In this document: positions 10,809 to 23,352 of the stretch, in pieces | Position numbering within the stretch: the first letter of the stretch is position 1 | Layout of the letters: every line of letters begins with the position of its first letter | Origin: Erythroxylum novogranatense | Lineage: Eukaryota; Streptophyta; Magnoliopsida; Malpighiales; Erythroxylaceae | Assembly (NCBI GenBank): GCA_029891385.1 | Contig: CM057233.1 | Location: 56,498,063-56,562,062, forward strand | DNA: 64,000 bases | Direction: 5' to 3' | Position numbers and translations under genes: made by a program | The notes under the pieces: generated by a model | The model's database searches: none | What the model was told of the DNA's origin: nothing | What the model saw: only the letters and a program-made list of their open reading frames with translations

Positions 10809-11634
10809 CTGGGCCTTGCTGAAATGCACGATGGCCGCTGCAAGCCCAATGAGCTTACCTATTCTTCTCTGCTTCATGCTTATGCCAATAGGAAAGAGAT
10901 TGAGCGGATGCAGACTCTTTCTGAAGAGATATATTCTGGTGGAATTAAACCGCATACTGTGCTTTTGAAGACCCTTGTTTTAGTTAATAGTAAATGTGAC
11001 CTGCTAATGGAAACTGAACGTGCATTCTTGGAATTGAAGCAAAGAGGGTTCTCACCTGACATAAGTACACTGAATGCTATGGTTTCAATATATGGCTAGA
11101 GACAGATGACTGCCAAAACAAATGAGATATTAAAATTCATGAGTGAAAGTGGCTTCACTCCTAGCTTGGCAACTTACAATAGATTGATGTATATGTACAG
11201 CCGCTCAGAAACTTTTGAATGATTTGAAGAAGTTTTAAGAGAAATTATTGCAAAAGGACTAAAGCCAGATATAATTTCATACAACACTGTTATTTTTGCC
11301 TATTTTCGGAATGGTAGGATGAGAGAGGCTTTACGGGTATTTTTAGAATTGACGGATTCTGGGTTAGTTGCTGATGTAATCACATATAACACCTTTGTCG
11401 CAAGTTATGCAGCTGATTCGCTGTTTTAGGAGGCCATTAATGTTGTGCGATTCGTGATCAAGCATGAGTGTAAACCAAATCAGAACATCTACAATTCTAT
11501 AGTATATGGTTACTGCCAACATAATTGTCAGAATGATGCACGCATGCTTGTTAGCAGCCTTTGAGCTTGATCCACACGTGACTAATGAAGAAGAAAGCAG
11601 GTTATTATATCGCATAAGAAAGAAATGGTCGTAA
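10809..11634 (+). pseudogene. C-terminal piece of a P-class PPR protein
   Basis: Pentatricopeptide-repeat proteins bind RNA in chloroplasts or mitochondria. About 270 codons of consecutive 35-residue PPR motifs are visible: CKPNELTYSSLLHAYA, FSPDISTLNAMVSIYG, FTPSLATYNRLMYMYS, LKPDIISYNTVIFAY, LVADVITYNTFVASYA and CKPNQNIYNSIVYGYC. The end ESRLLYRIRKKWS is followed by TAA (11632-11634). Order and wording fit the C-terminus of the At5g02860-type family, as I recall it. Lesions: TAG after SIYG (about 11097), TGA after ETFE (about 11219), TAG after DSLF (about 11427) and a frameshift near 11550. Upstream (10806-10808) the frame is closed by TAG, so the N-terminal part is absent. Confidence 0.9.
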
Positions 11635-13195
11635 ACAATCCTGTATTAAATTAAGATGGTTGAGAAATTGAATGCTTGCCAAGTACCTTGGTGAATTGTT
11701 CACTCTTTGGACCTACAATGAGGATATATATGAGTGCATGCATGGAGTTAGAATGTCTTCTTCAAAATTTTGTTACTTTTCTTGGAGGCTGATCACAACT
11801 TAAGGACAGTAGTGGCCCCATCTATAAATTCAGGTAGACTTAACAAGATACAAAGAGAGGGAGATGACTTTACAGTAAGTACAGTAAGCTCTTCTATTAT
11901 AAGACTTAATGTGCAGTTGATTTAGGCAACATTAAGTACCTTTACTTACGTTGTATGATTGATAAGTCTTCTATTTGGTATGTAGTATCATACTGTCATT
12001 GTTAGAAGATGGACAAACTTGTAAACCTACGATAGACTGAGTTAATTTAATCAAAATAGTTAAGGTATGAAACTAATGAAATGAGAATTTATGTAATGCA
12101 TCTTTATATCCAAATTTAACATTTTGTATATTATCTCCAATGTTCTGAATTTCTTTTAGACATGCGCTAAGCACCTCACGTGTCGAATCTCACGCTGAAG
12201 AAATGAATTGCAATTTTGATTTCATGTATTAGGTGTTATTACATGTGACCCAAAAGCTAAGCCAACTATGGTGTATTATGCAGATTACCTTGGATGGACA
12301 TATTTTGGGCATGCAAGTACAAGTTATTGCCTCTCTATATGGTTGAATCAGACTGTTCGCGTGGTAATGTTGGTAGGTTAATTATGTACGAAACAGGTAT
12401 GAGGATCGGTGTTGATCACGTTTGAAGTCAGTAGTCTGCTGTCTTTTCAACAGATGGACATGGTAGCCTTGAGGAAACTATACATGGTGGTGTATAAACA
12501 AAATGCCAACTGTATATACGGGATGTATATTTTCCTTCTCTGAAGTGACTACAATTGTAAGAGCAAGTAGAAAAAATGTTGACAGCCTAGCCTTTTGAGC
12601 TTCATTTTAGTCATTCATGGAGTTTGAAAATCCATCAGAAACCATGTATATGAATTCTGTCTGGAACGATATCATTTGTATGTCCTACTAGTTCACGATA
12701 GTTGGCTGACAACTATTATACTAGCTTGGTGTTCCCTAGTTGAGGTCACTTCTTCCCAGAAACATAGGTTCGACAGATTAAAGTTATCGAATGAGAAACA
12801 GGAAACAGTGTTTCTATTCTATTATCATTATGAAAAAAAACTGACTTCAGGAAACTCACCGCGGACCGAGGTATTTCATACGAGCAAGAAAAGTGCATGC
12901 ATTATAATTTGAAAACACATTGGCCACAAAATTCATATTGGATCCAATAGAGGCCAATTTCAAGTATATACAATTATATAGTGCTAAAAAAAGCTTAAAT
13001 CATAGAAAATTTATCAAATATTATCACTAAATTAGTATTAAGCTCGAAGTATATTAAATTTAAACTGCAAGACAAGAATTGATTGACTTGTCCTTCAAAT
13101 AGATGTCTTTGGGATTAAAAAGATAGCCCTAATGGAAAGTGCACAAACTTTCAGATTTAGAAGGTATAATTTTATGTTTTTTGGTTTGTATCATG
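11635..13195. other. Intergenic, nothing identified
   Basis: Moderately AT-rich sequence between the PPR remnant and the ZSWIM7-like gene. I see no coding pattern, repeat structure or transposon end. The first part may be the old 3' flank of the PPR gene. Confidence 0.5.
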
Positions 13196-14126
13196 TCAGA
13201 GTTTAACAAGTAGCAAGGTCAACTGCTCATCAGAAACCTTGATCTCGATGCAAAGTCCCAAGGTCAGCAGCAAGTCTTGCGCCTAATTGATGCCTACACT
13301 ATAAGAGAACAAATAAAAGAAAGAACTAGTCATCACATATCATAGAAAGGGCATTTCAAACAAGGAGAAATCTTACACAAAGTTGTTCTCCTCTGCTCAT
13401 AATGTCGTAAAAGAATGAATAACAAAGCGCAGAGTCACAAAAAATAGAGGTACTCTTCCTTCCTCCGTGATTCTCCCACCACCTAACCACACCATCATGA
13501 GCAGGAAACAAGAATTACATCACATTTGTTTCTTCACAAGCAAACTGAGAGCCTCACTACACCCCTTTAGGTTTCATCTGTCAAAACTTATGGCCTCACT
13601 CCATACATAAAATTGTTCAATTGAAATAAATGTTAATAGAGTGGCAAGAAAACCTGAAAGATGGAACGTTGACTAGGCTCACCAGAGATCCTCTTCATAG
13701 CTTTCTCGCCTACTATCCTTGTTGCTCTTTCAAAGTTTTTACCAAACAACAAATGCAAGCTATGATTGAACATAAAACCAAAACGAATCAAAAAAGCGAA
13801 AGTGGAACAATCAATAAGTACCCACTTACACCCTTATGCAGAACCTCTCGATACCAAGAAACCAAATTTGTGCAGTGAAAGAAAGCAATATACAAACACC
13901 ATTGGTACTCACACCGAGAGTTGCTCCTCCGTCACTGCTGATAGGATATATGTCATCGACAAGACAAAGAGTAAACGGTTTTTTTCTTTCAGCCTAGTGG
14001 GTAGGTTCTAAGACAGAAATTTAATAGCTAAAAGGAAAAACGAAAACACCAAAAAAGCAACAGAGCTGAACGAGTTGCCTCGATGCTTTTCCATACTGTA
14101 TCTGCAACCAAACTACTTGCGCTCAT
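13196..14126 (-). pseudogene. ZSWIM7/SWS1-like SWIM-zinc-finger gene, damaged
   Basis: ZSWIM7/SWS1 proteins form the Shu-type complex that assists RAD51 in homologous recombination. On the minus strand: start ATG 14126 (MSASSLVADTVWKS); a 25-base exon 13937-13913 (VTEEQLSV) ending at GT|GTGAGT; exon 13759-13654 (LHLLFGKNFERATRIVGEKA, then KRISGEPSQRSIFQ); exon 13482-13377 (VVGESRRKEEYLYF ... CYSFFYDIMSRGEQLC) ending at GTAAG; last exon 13298-13196 (CRHQLGARLAAD ... IEIKVSDEQLTLLL, TGA). Residues join well across the junctions. Two lesions: about 11 bases are missing in the 13482-13377 exon, removing part of the SWIM cysteine motif and shifting frame, and a 1-base shift lies in the last exon. 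The end of the first exon is uncertain. Confidence 0.8.
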
Positions 14127-14226
14127 TCTTTCAGATGAGTAGAACTAGGTGTAGGAATTTAATGACAGTAGTTTCCGGGACCGGATCTTGATTTCTGCTC
14201 TGCTACTCTGCAATCACATGTCGCCA

Positions 14227-14880
14227 ATATATATATATATATTTATATATACGCTCGACCGGGATTAATTCTAATTTTTAACGTGTATATTAAGTTAATG
14301 CTAATTTTTTAGATAAAAGACCTCTATTTAAAGTTTATAAATATCCAAGATAGTCAATCGTTAGTAAAATTTATTTACTCTTAAAATTAGTACATTAATT
14401 ATCATTTATATAATTTTAATAAATAATTCATAAAAATTAATGAAATACATTATTTAATTTTAATAATGATTACTTTTAATATTGTATTTAATTGAGGAAG
14501 AATGATTATTTATTTGAAAATTTATATTGAAAATTTCATTAAATCATTAAATATTTGTATTTTATAAATAAATTTAAATTTTCTAATTAACATTATAATA
14601 TTAAATTTAATAATAAACAAACTTTGAATTAATCTTAATTATATTATTTTAAAATTTTCATATAATTGCATGTAAAATGTACAATAATTTAATAGGTAAA
14701 GAAAATATACTTATAAGAAAGTCATTTAATAAATAAAATTAATATCGTTATAAGAATGTCATTTAATTATTTCAAGTGAATAAAATTTTAAATTAAAATA
14801 TTAATCTCCTATTATAATGATTAACATTTATATAAAGTTTCACAAATTTTAATATGTATTTTAAGACATAATCTAGAAAA
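14227..14880. other. AT microsatellite and AT-rich stretch
   Basis: A short (AT)n run at 14227-14252 is followed by about 620 bases of very AT-rich sequence without a recognisable gene. It may be decayed viral sequence upstream of the reverse-transcriptase fragment, but no motif shows this. Confidence 0.6.
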
Positions 14881-16077
14881 TTTATTAGAACTAGTACATC
14901 TCCTCATTCTTATCCTGCCATTATGGTTAGAAACCATGCAGAGATAATTAGAAATAAAGTTAAAGTGGTAGTAAATTATAAATGATTAAATGATAATATT
15001 GTGTTTGATGGATACTTTTACCTCATAAAAAACTTAATAAATTTAACTAGAGGAAAACATATTTTCTCCAAATTGATTCGAAAGTGGATTTTGGCAAATA
15101 AAATGCATAATAATAATATTCCTTATATCGCATTTTCAAACCCTCAAGGTTATTATGAATGGTTAGTAATACCTTTTAATTAAAAAATCCTCCTCGATAT
15201 TCCAGAGAAAAATGGATAATATTTTTAAATATCATGATTTTATACATTGTTATGTAGATGATATTTTAATAACCAGTGATAATATTGCACAACATATTAT
15301 TCATCTTCATACTTTTGCAGACTTATGTACAAACATGATCTTGCTCTTTTTGAGAAAAAAGCTAAGATATCTCAAAATAACATAGAATTTCTAGGTATGG
15401 AGATAGATGGTAAAGGTTTCTAACTATAACGACATATACTTGAAAAATTTTCTCAATTCCCAGATAAATTGCTAGATAAAAAACAAGTTCAAAGTTTTTC
15501 AGGTGTATTAAACTATGCATCTGATTTTATTCAAAACCTTCCTAAGAGAAGAAAACCTTTTCAAGTATTATTAAAGAAAGATCAATGGTTTGAATTCTGA
15601 CCCTATTTGATAGAACAGGTAAAAAAGATTAAAAATATGTGTACTACTTTACCTAAACTTTCTTTACCCTCAGATAACGATGATTTAATTCTTGAAACTG
15701 ATGTTTTAGACCAAGTATGGAGTAGGATATTGAAAAACAATAGATTATGATAATGATCATATCATAACTAACGAGTCTCTATGTAGGCACATTTACAAAT
15801 ACTTGGCAACGCTATCATATTATTAAAAAGGAATTATTGGCAGTGGTCAAAAGTTGCCAAAAAATTTTATTACGTTTTACAACCAAAAAGATTTTTATTG
15901 CGAACTGATAATACCCAGGTTAAAGCCTGTATTCAGAATAATTTGCCTTATAAACCTGAGTATAAAAGATATATTAAATGACAAACTTTATTAGTTGAAT
16001 ATTCTTTTGATATTGAAGTTATTAAATCTAACAACAATGCTCTTGCAGATTTTTCAACTAGAGATGGGCAGCCATAA
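14881..16077 (+). pseudogene. Endogenous caulimovirid reverse transcriptase-RNase H
   Basis: Remnant of a plant pararetrovirus polyprotein integrated in the nuclear genome. The frame shows the caulimovirid RT start (YPAIMVRNHAEI, about 14910), the palm region (YIAFSNPQGYYEW, about 15122), the catalytic YVDD (15251-15262), NIEFLGMEIDGKGF (about 15380), the RT-RNase H connection, and an RNase H with KKELLAVVKSCQ near 15825. It ends ADFSTRDGQP at TAA 16075-16077. Many stops and frame changes interrupt it and the N-terminal half of the virus polyprotein is absent. RT wording is viral, not gypsy. The genus is not assigned. Confidence 0.85.
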
Positions 16078-16591
16078 ACAAGAGATATTTCTTTTATTAG
16101 ACCAAATGTCTGAAGATATCAATACGTGCCAAGCACAGTTAAAAGATCTTCTCGATATTGCTCAATTTCCATCATTAACAAAAGAGATAGTTGTTGCCAT
16201 GTTTGGCAGGCGAAGATAAATCATTTTAACTTTTCTGAGCAAAGGTTCTATCGATTACTTAATAAAGTTTAGATAGTTGAAGAAACTAAATCTACCAGAT
16301 CTTCACCTATATCTCAACCGATATCATAACAAATATCTCAATCGATATCTCCTAGTCAGATAAAAACCACTCCTAATGATCTTTCTCTAAGACTAGGTAC
16401 ATCTAAGAAAATTTAATTACCCCAAAATATCATGACAAGTTTACCTAGTTGTCATCCTGTTGTTTAAGCTTATTTCAATGCAAGACCTTTACTTACTACA
16501 AAATAACGATTTTTGCTATATTGCTTTTACAGGTATTTATCCCTGATTAAACTTTTTGCAAGGAGCTCCACCCCAAGTAGTACAGGATTGG
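16064..16591 (+). pseudogene. Second caulimovirid frame, left part
   Basis: A second reading frame opens at ATG 16064, overlapping the RNase H stop by 14 bases, as is common for consecutive viral ORFs. It begins MGSHKQEIFLLLDQMSEDI, runs open to 16219, then continues in pieces (FNFSEQRFYRLLNK, SLRLGTSKK) to 16591, where element F is inserted. The last codons before F are GAT TGG, within the target duplication. Its function is unknown to me. Confidence 0.6.
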
Positions 16592-18634
16592 TGTTAATTC
16601 ATTAAATTGCACTTATCTTGGACTTAATTCTAGTTAATGTGTTGAAATTATTTTCCAAAATTAATAGAATTATCTTATAATTGCTTACAGATGGTTTTCA
16701 ACACTTTAGAGATGAAATGGAATAAAAAAGATGCAAAAGAATGAAGAAAATCCGAAATTTCCAAATTGACAGCAATTCAGTGATTAAGCGTGGGCATGCC
16801 TAGGGATGGAATAAATCTGCAGATCAGATTTCAAAAGTCAACTTCAAGCTTATCTCAATCTTTAAAGATTATCTTGCCATCTTTCAAACGGATTACCTAC
16901 CGACAATAGAAGAGTGCATTATCTGGAGAAAATCAAGGAAAGATAAGGGAGAAAACAAGCATAAAAGAGAAAGGGGGTGATTGACGCAAAGCATTAGTCT
17001 AGGTTTAGGATAGGTTTTCGTTTCTGCTGTTTTCTTTTTAGTCTTTTTATGTTTTCTGCACTTTCTCCATTAGTATTTTCGTGTTTTTTCAATAAAGAAC
17101 CAGGGATGGAGACTTTGCGCTTTGCTATTTCTTCCGTTTTCGATTCTAGTATGAGTAGCTAAACTTTTAGTCTTGCTTAAGGGGATCCATGTTATCCGCT
17201 AGTATGGTGAGATATTTGAATAAAGTTACGTTGTTAATAAACATTGAATATCTTCCGATCTATTCTTTTTAATTGAATCCGTTGGTTTCTAGGTGCACAA
17301 CTAGGGATTAATGTTTTTAACTGCTATATTAACGAAATATGACGTTCAGTTTCGCTAATCGCAAGTAGCAATTAGGATTGTCTTCTCTACGTTAGAGCCG
17401 AAAAATTCTAAGGAGATATTTGCTTGATTGATTGCTTGTCGTGCATGTATTTCGCATGCTCATTGGTTCTTAATTCGTAAAACTATAATTCAATTAAACC
17501 TATGATCGTATCTAGGTTGTTGTTTAATAAGAATGCTAGGGTACATATTTCTAGTCATTACACTTAAGAGAAAATATCCCTAATGTATGTTTGTTAATGA
17601 TTGAAATTTCATATCGAGGATCTATTTTAGCGCGATAACATCGGTGACGATTTTTCTTATAATTTTTCTTATATTTTCGTGAATCAACAAGCATAAAAGA
17701 GAAAGGGGGTGATTGACGCAAAGCATTAGTCTAGGTTTAGGATAGGTTTTCATTTATGCTGTTTTCTTTTTAGTCTTTTTACGTTTTCTGCACTTTCTCC
17801 ATTAGTATTTTCGTGTTTTTTCAATAAAGAACCAGGGATGGAGACTTTGCGCTTTGCTATTTCTTCCGTTTTTGATTCTAGTATGAGTAGCTAAACTTTT
17901 AGTCTTGTTTAAAGGGATCCGTGTTATCCGCTAGTATGGTGAGATATTTGAATAAAGTTACGTTGTTAATAAACATTGAATATCTTCCGATCTATTCTTT
18001 TTAATTGAATCCGTTGGTTTCTAGGTGCACAACTAGGGATTAATGTTTTTAACTGCTAGATTAACGAAATATGACGTTCAGTTTTGCTAATCGCAAGTAG
18101 CAATTAGGATTGTCTTCTCTACGTTAGAGCCGAAAAATTCTAAGGAGATATTTGCTTGATTGATTGCTTGTCGTGCATGTATTTCGCATGCTCATTGGTT
18201 CTTAATTCGTAAAGCTATAATTCAATTAAACCTATGATCGTATCTAGGTTGTTGTTTAATAAGAATGCTAGGGTACATATTTCTAGTCATTACACTTAAG
18301 AGAAAATATCCCCAATGTATGTTTGTTAATGATTGAAATTTTATATCGAGGATCTATTTTAGCGCGATAACATCGGTGACTCGAAACCAAAGTTTGTCTC
18401 TTAATTTTTCAGATTCAATTATTTCTTTTTATTTACGATTTTTCTTATAATTTTTCTTATATTTTTGTGAATCAACACCCCCCCCCCATTTTGTTACTTT
18501 GTTTGAGTTTTAAACTCACTAACCTCGACCGTTAAAAATTTCTCGTGGAAACGATATCGACTTACCACTACTACATTATTTGTATTAACGTACTTGATTT
18601 CTTTTGAATTTAGTTGCAGGCGACATCATCACCA
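16592..18634 (+). repeat. 5' LTR of F, with internal duplication
   Basis: 2,043 bases against 1,298 in the 3' LTR. The excess is a direct duplication inside this LTR only (16956-17687 and 17688-18476). Confidence 0.9.
16956..18476 (+). repeat. Tandem duplication within 5' LTR of F
   Basis: Copy 1 (16956-17687, 732 bases) and copy 2 (17688-18476, 789 bases) both start CAAGCATAAAAGAGAAAGG and end GTGAATCAAC. They are nearly identical, except that copy 1 lacks about 64 bases between GGTGAC and GATTTTTCTT. The 3' LTR has a single copy. A run of ten C follows copy 2. Confidence 0.9.
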
Positions 18635-18639
18635 AATTT

Positions 18640-18657
18640 TGGCGCCTTTGCCAGGGA
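18640..18657 (+). other. Primer-binding site of F
   Basis: TGGCGCCTTTGCCAGGGA begins five bases after the 5' LTR, the TGGCGCC-type site of plant Athila/Tat elements (tRNA-Asp type by family knowledge). Confidence 0.75.
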
Positions 18658-19232
18658 ATTTCTTAACGGTTTTTGTTAGTGATGTTTTTGTTTTTGTTTG
18701 TGTTTTTGGTTTCGTTGCGCTTGGTTACCTTGTCTTCTGTTTGTTTCAATTTCACAGCTCTTTCTGATTTTTCGATCTTTTAGCGGCATGGCTCACTATC
18801 AAATATGCTTTTAATTCTGATTATTCATATTCTCCTTATTATGATAATGAGTTTCCGTCTGTTGCGACTTCCAGGTTTGACCATCAAGTGGCAGATTTCA
18901 CACCCTTAGCTGTGCAAGTACCGAGGGATGACCAACAAGCTACGGTATGTGAAGTTTACTCATTTTTGGGTTATTTTTTTTGTACATGTTCCTTTTTGTA
19001 GGATACAAAGTACAGATTCACTTCTCCACTGAGCTATTATGAAGAGCAGTCCTACTTCGAGCCTTCACCTCCACCTCCACCTTCACCATCGCCACCACAA
19101 GATAATGAGATGTTTTTGGAGGAGATCATAATGAGTTTGGAGACGAGCACTCTTCAATTCCAGCAGTTTAGACAACCGTACGTGCCTCGAAAAAATCCAA
19201 ATATGACATAAAATGTCAAAGGTAAGTCTTCT

Positions 19233-19640
19233 TTGGAAGATATGTTGCAAACTTTGACCGCTAATACTTTGATGTTTCAGCGGAATACTAAAGTAAGTAT
19301 CCAAAATTTAGAGAATCAACAAAGGAATTTGGAAAACCAGTCAAGTCAAATTGCAGCTGCCGTTAATCGAATGGAGGCACAAAGTTTTGAAAATTTTCCA
19401 GCACAACCAGAAATCAATCCTAGACAAAGTGCGAAGGCTATCATACTGCGGAGTGGTAAGGAATTGCAGGAACCACTTCTGAAAAATTCCAGAAGAGAGG
19501 TGGAAAAAGAAATCACGCAAAGGGAACCTTCACAACTAGAATTGACTCAAAACAAGCTGCAAAATATGGTGATTCCACCCTCTTTTCCAAGTTGACTTTT
19601 CAAGGCAAAGAAGGAAGAACAAGCAGAGTTAGAAGAGGAA
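19233..19640 (+). pseudogene. Athila-type gag C-terminal fragment in F
   Basis: Open for 121 codons (19233-19595) with the sequence style of the Athila Gag C-terminal region: a coiled stretch (SIQNLENQQRNLENQSSQI), then the signature NPRQSAKAIILRSGKEL, then IPPSFPS, then stop; a KEEQAELEEEG tail follows in the next bases. The capsid and zinc-knuckle parts and all of pol are missing. Upstream (18635-19230) the sequence is leader or degenerate gag. Confidence 0.75.
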
Positions 19641-22049
19641 GGGATTATAGTTCAAGAAAAGGATTGAGGATGTGCAACCTCCTAAGGTAAGTGATGCAGT
19701 TCATGTTATCGCTAACTGAATTTCATTTCCTTTTCCTAGTTGTTTACAGGTACTAGAAGAAGAAGAACAGGAAGAGCCGCAAGAAGTGCAATTTTTAGGA
19801 GCTGTGGGCAAGCAAGCTAAAGATCGAAGGTAACAAGCAGGACGCTGAGTCTCCACAACCATTGGCGTTACTTTTACAAAGACCATCCTGGTGTGAGAAG
19901 GGTGATGCCCGAAAAGACAAGTGGACATTAAAGTATGATGGTGAAGCAATGAAGTTCCACTCATCAGAAGTCATGAAGTATCGTGCTGATAAAGAGCCTA
20001 CTTCGAGGGAAGGTGCCTCAGGCTCCTCACGGAGTTTGAACATGCTTCCTGTTGGACTCAAGCATCCATTCGATAATGGATGATTTTCATATGCCAAGGG
20101 TCCAGCTTATGACCTTTGATAAGCGCTTAATAGGAGGCACCCCATTCATATCCTTTCTTTTATGTGTTTTTAGCAATTTTCTTTTATTTTCAATTTTAGG
20201 TTTAATTCAGTTTAATTAGGAATTTAATTTAATATTTTCTATTTTTTAATTTTAATTTTCATCTTTTCATTTTAATTAACAAAAAACGAAAATAAAAATA
20301 AAATATTTAAAAAACGAAAATTTTTGGCTTTATCGCCACTCCCTCCTTTCCCTCTTTAATTTTTGTCCTTCTTTTTGTTTTGCCCATATTCCTTCTCTCC
20401 TCCTCACTTTGCAGGCCGATACTCTACACACACCCACTTTAGCCAATCAATTTCGTCTTCCTACCAAGAATACACTAAACTTTTATCTTTCATTAGCTAC
20501 TCACCCATTAACCCTTACTTTTGTTTTTGTGTTTGAATTTTATGAAACTGCAAGTGGTCTTTACAGAAACAACACAATGCCAAGGAGAAACATGTGAGTC
20601 ACGAAGGTTGGCCACTCCAATCACGTCTTTGATGGCCTATTGGGAGCATGAAGGATTTCAATCGCCACATTCGCCAACTCCTTGATTCGGCACTTCCACA
20701 ATAGAGAAGCTTTCTTTGACTTTTTCTTTTATTTTTATGCTTCTTTAACATTGAGGACAATGTTGGTTTGGGTGTGGGGGAAATAATTGGAGTTTAATGT
20801 GTGACTATTTTTGGGTTGTTGTGTAATTTTTGTTGATTTTTGCATGATTATTGTATGTTGAGCCTTGAAGCTTGGTCATATTAATGTGGATGAGATTGGG
20901 TATATGCATGAAATTAAATTAGGCTAAGTGAGTTTTTAAGGTGAAGCATGTTGAGTGCTTGCAATAACTGATCTTATAGGCTCAGTCAAAATTTTGACAT
21001 GTGAGTGAGGAGGTAAATTGTGAAATTAAGGTGAATTCTTGAATTAAACCTATGAGCGAAGTTTGAACCTAAATGACATCATCTTTATGTCATGCTATTT
21101 GTTTGAATTATGTGATTCTCCTCTATTCATGTTGCCTTCAGAACTTGCATGGAACCGGATTGAATTTGTTTGATCACATGGGATATAGATATGATTAAGG
21201 CCTTCCTTGTTTTTACACCCTTAGCTTAAAATTGACCCATGAAATTATTTTCCTTTTGCAAACATGTTTGAGCCTTTATCCTTGTTTTTCAATCAATTGC
21301 CTTATTTAAAAACCCAAAAACCACATTAGCCTTACCCTATCACAAGTTGAATAAAGCATTAAGTAATTTGAGACTTTTGTTCTATATTGTGTTCTGAGAT
21401 ACTTTTATAAGTACTTTTACTCATATGTTTATTATTTTCTCTTATTGTTATTGTTTTCCCTTGTTCTTAACGTATTCGAAAAAAATCAGAAAAAGAAAAG
21501 AAAAAAGAAAGAAAAATCAGAAAAAGAAAAAGAGTATGAATAGTTGTCTTTTATGTCATATGTTTAGCTCAAAATATGAAATTATGTGTCTCTTTTACTT
21601 GATGATTTGTGAATGTTTGTGATTAACCCTTTGCCACCTTACCTTACCTATGAACCTAGCCCCATTACAACCTTGAATAAAGTCCTTATGATCTATTAGC
21701 TCATGTGATCTGAATGAATGATAACTAGTGAAATTGCAAGCCTATGGTAGTGCAACATGTTAGAGAGAGAGTTGAGAGAAACACTTTGTCCTCAAACACT
21801 TGAGTGTAAAAGCAAAATCCGTGAGAAGAATTCATTTTGATTTCATGTTTGCCTTTGAACAAAGATGTCATATTTTGACTTTGTTTATTTGCATTGGTAA
21901 AAAGCGATTATGATATGTGTTGCAACTTAAGCCTCTTTGGCCCAAGTTAATGGATTGTGTGTACTTAATCTTGTGAAGGATGAATTGACTGAGTGTAGTG
22001 GTTTGACATGTTTGCTCAAGGGCGAGCAAAGATTCGGTGTGGGAGAATT
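19641..22049 (+). other. Internal non-coding part of F
   Basis: No pol domain found. Landmarks: Athila-like block at about 20095-20150; TTGAGGACAATGTTGGTTTG plus GTGTGGGGG (20752-20781), a polypurine-like tract; a purine-rich tract at 21476-21535; a conserved 3' block CATTACAACC ... AGTCCT..TGATCT (21663-21694) and CAAGCCTATGGTAG near 21740, also present in E; and the final polypurine tract at 22036-22049. Confidence 0.7.
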
Positions 22050-23347
22050 TGTTAAGTCATTAAATTGCACTTATCTTGGACTTATGTATCGTTAATGTGT
22101 TGAAATTATTATCTAAAATTAATGGAATTATCTTATAATTGTTTACAGATGGTTTTCAACACTTTAGAGATGAAATGGAATCAAAAAGATGCAAAAGAAT
22201 GAAGAAAATCCGAAATTCCCAAATTGGCAGCAATTCAGTGATTAAGTGTGGGCATGCCTAAGAATGGAATAAATCTGTAGATCAGATTTTAAAAGTCATC
22301 TTCAAACTTATCTCAATCTTTAAAGATTATCTTGCCATCTTTCAAGGGGATTACCTACTGAAAATAGAAGAGTGCATTATCTAGAGAGAATCAAGGAAAG
22401 ATAAGGGAAAAAACAAGCATAAAAGAGAAAGGGGGTGATTGACGCAAAGCATTAGTCTAGGTTTAGGATAGGTTTTCGTTTATGTTGTTTTCTTTTCAGT
22501 CTTTTTATGTTTTCTGCACTTTCTCCATTAGTATTTTTGTGTTTTTCAGTAAAGAACCAGGGATGGAGACTTTGCGCTTTGTTATTTCTTCCGTCTTCGA
22601 TTCTAGTATGAGTAGCTAAAATTTTAGTCTTGGCTAAGGGGATCCGTGTTATCCGCTAGTATGGTGAGATATTTGAATAAAGTTTACATTGTTAATAAAC
22701 ATTGAATATCTTCCGATCTATTCTTTTTAATTGAATCCGTTGGTTTTTAGGTGCACAACTAGGGATTAATGTGTTTAACTGCTAGATTAACGAAATATGA
22801 TGTTTAGTTTCACTAATTACAAGTAGTAATTAAGATTGTCTTCTCTACGTTAGAGTCGGAAAATTATAAGGAGATATTCGCTTGATTGATTGCATGCCGT
22901 ATATGTATTTCGCTTGCTCAATGGTTCTTGATTTGTAAAGCTATTATTCAATTAAACCTATGATCGTATCTAGGTTATTGTTTAATAAGAATGCTAAGAT
23001 AAATATTTCTAGTCATTACACTTAAGAAAAAATATCCCCAATGTATGTTTGTTAATGATTGAAATTTTATATCGAGGATCTATTTTAGCGCGATAACATC
23101 GGTGACTCGAAACCAAGGTTTGTCTCTTAAGTTTTCAGATTCAATTATTTCTTTTTATTAACTATTTTTCTTATATTTTTGTGAATCAAAACCAACCCCA
23201 TTTCGTTACTTTGTTTGAGTTTTAAACTTGCTAACCTCGACCATTACAAATTTCTCATGGGAACGATATCCACTTACCACTACTACATTAATTTGTACTA
23301 ACGTACGTGATTTCTTTTGAATTTGGTTGCAGGCGACAGCATCACCA
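22050..23347 (+). repeat. 3' LTR of F
   Basis: 1,298 bases, TGTTAAGTCATTAAATTGC... to ...GCATCACCA, with substitutions throughout relative to the 5' LTR and a single copy of the segment duplicated there. Followed by target duplication ATTGG (23348-23352). Confidence 0.93.
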
Positions 23348-23352
23348 ATTGG

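Larger units (their letters stand above)
16592..23347 (+). mobile_element. Non-autonomous Athila-like element F
   Basis: LTR element inside the caulimovirid fragment. Target duplication ATTGG at 16587-16591 and 23348-23352. LTRs 16592-18634 and 22050-23347 (TGTTAA...TCACCA). Primer site 18640-18657 (TGGCGCC type); polypurine tract GGTGTGGGAGAATT ends at 22049. Internally only a gag C-terminal fragment is recognisable; no protease, reverse transcriptase or integrase remains. A block near 20095-20150 (GACCTTTGATAAGCGCTTAA, AGGAGGCACCCC) matches the Athila pattern seen after pol. It was presumably moved by enzymes of a related element. Confidence 0.93.
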
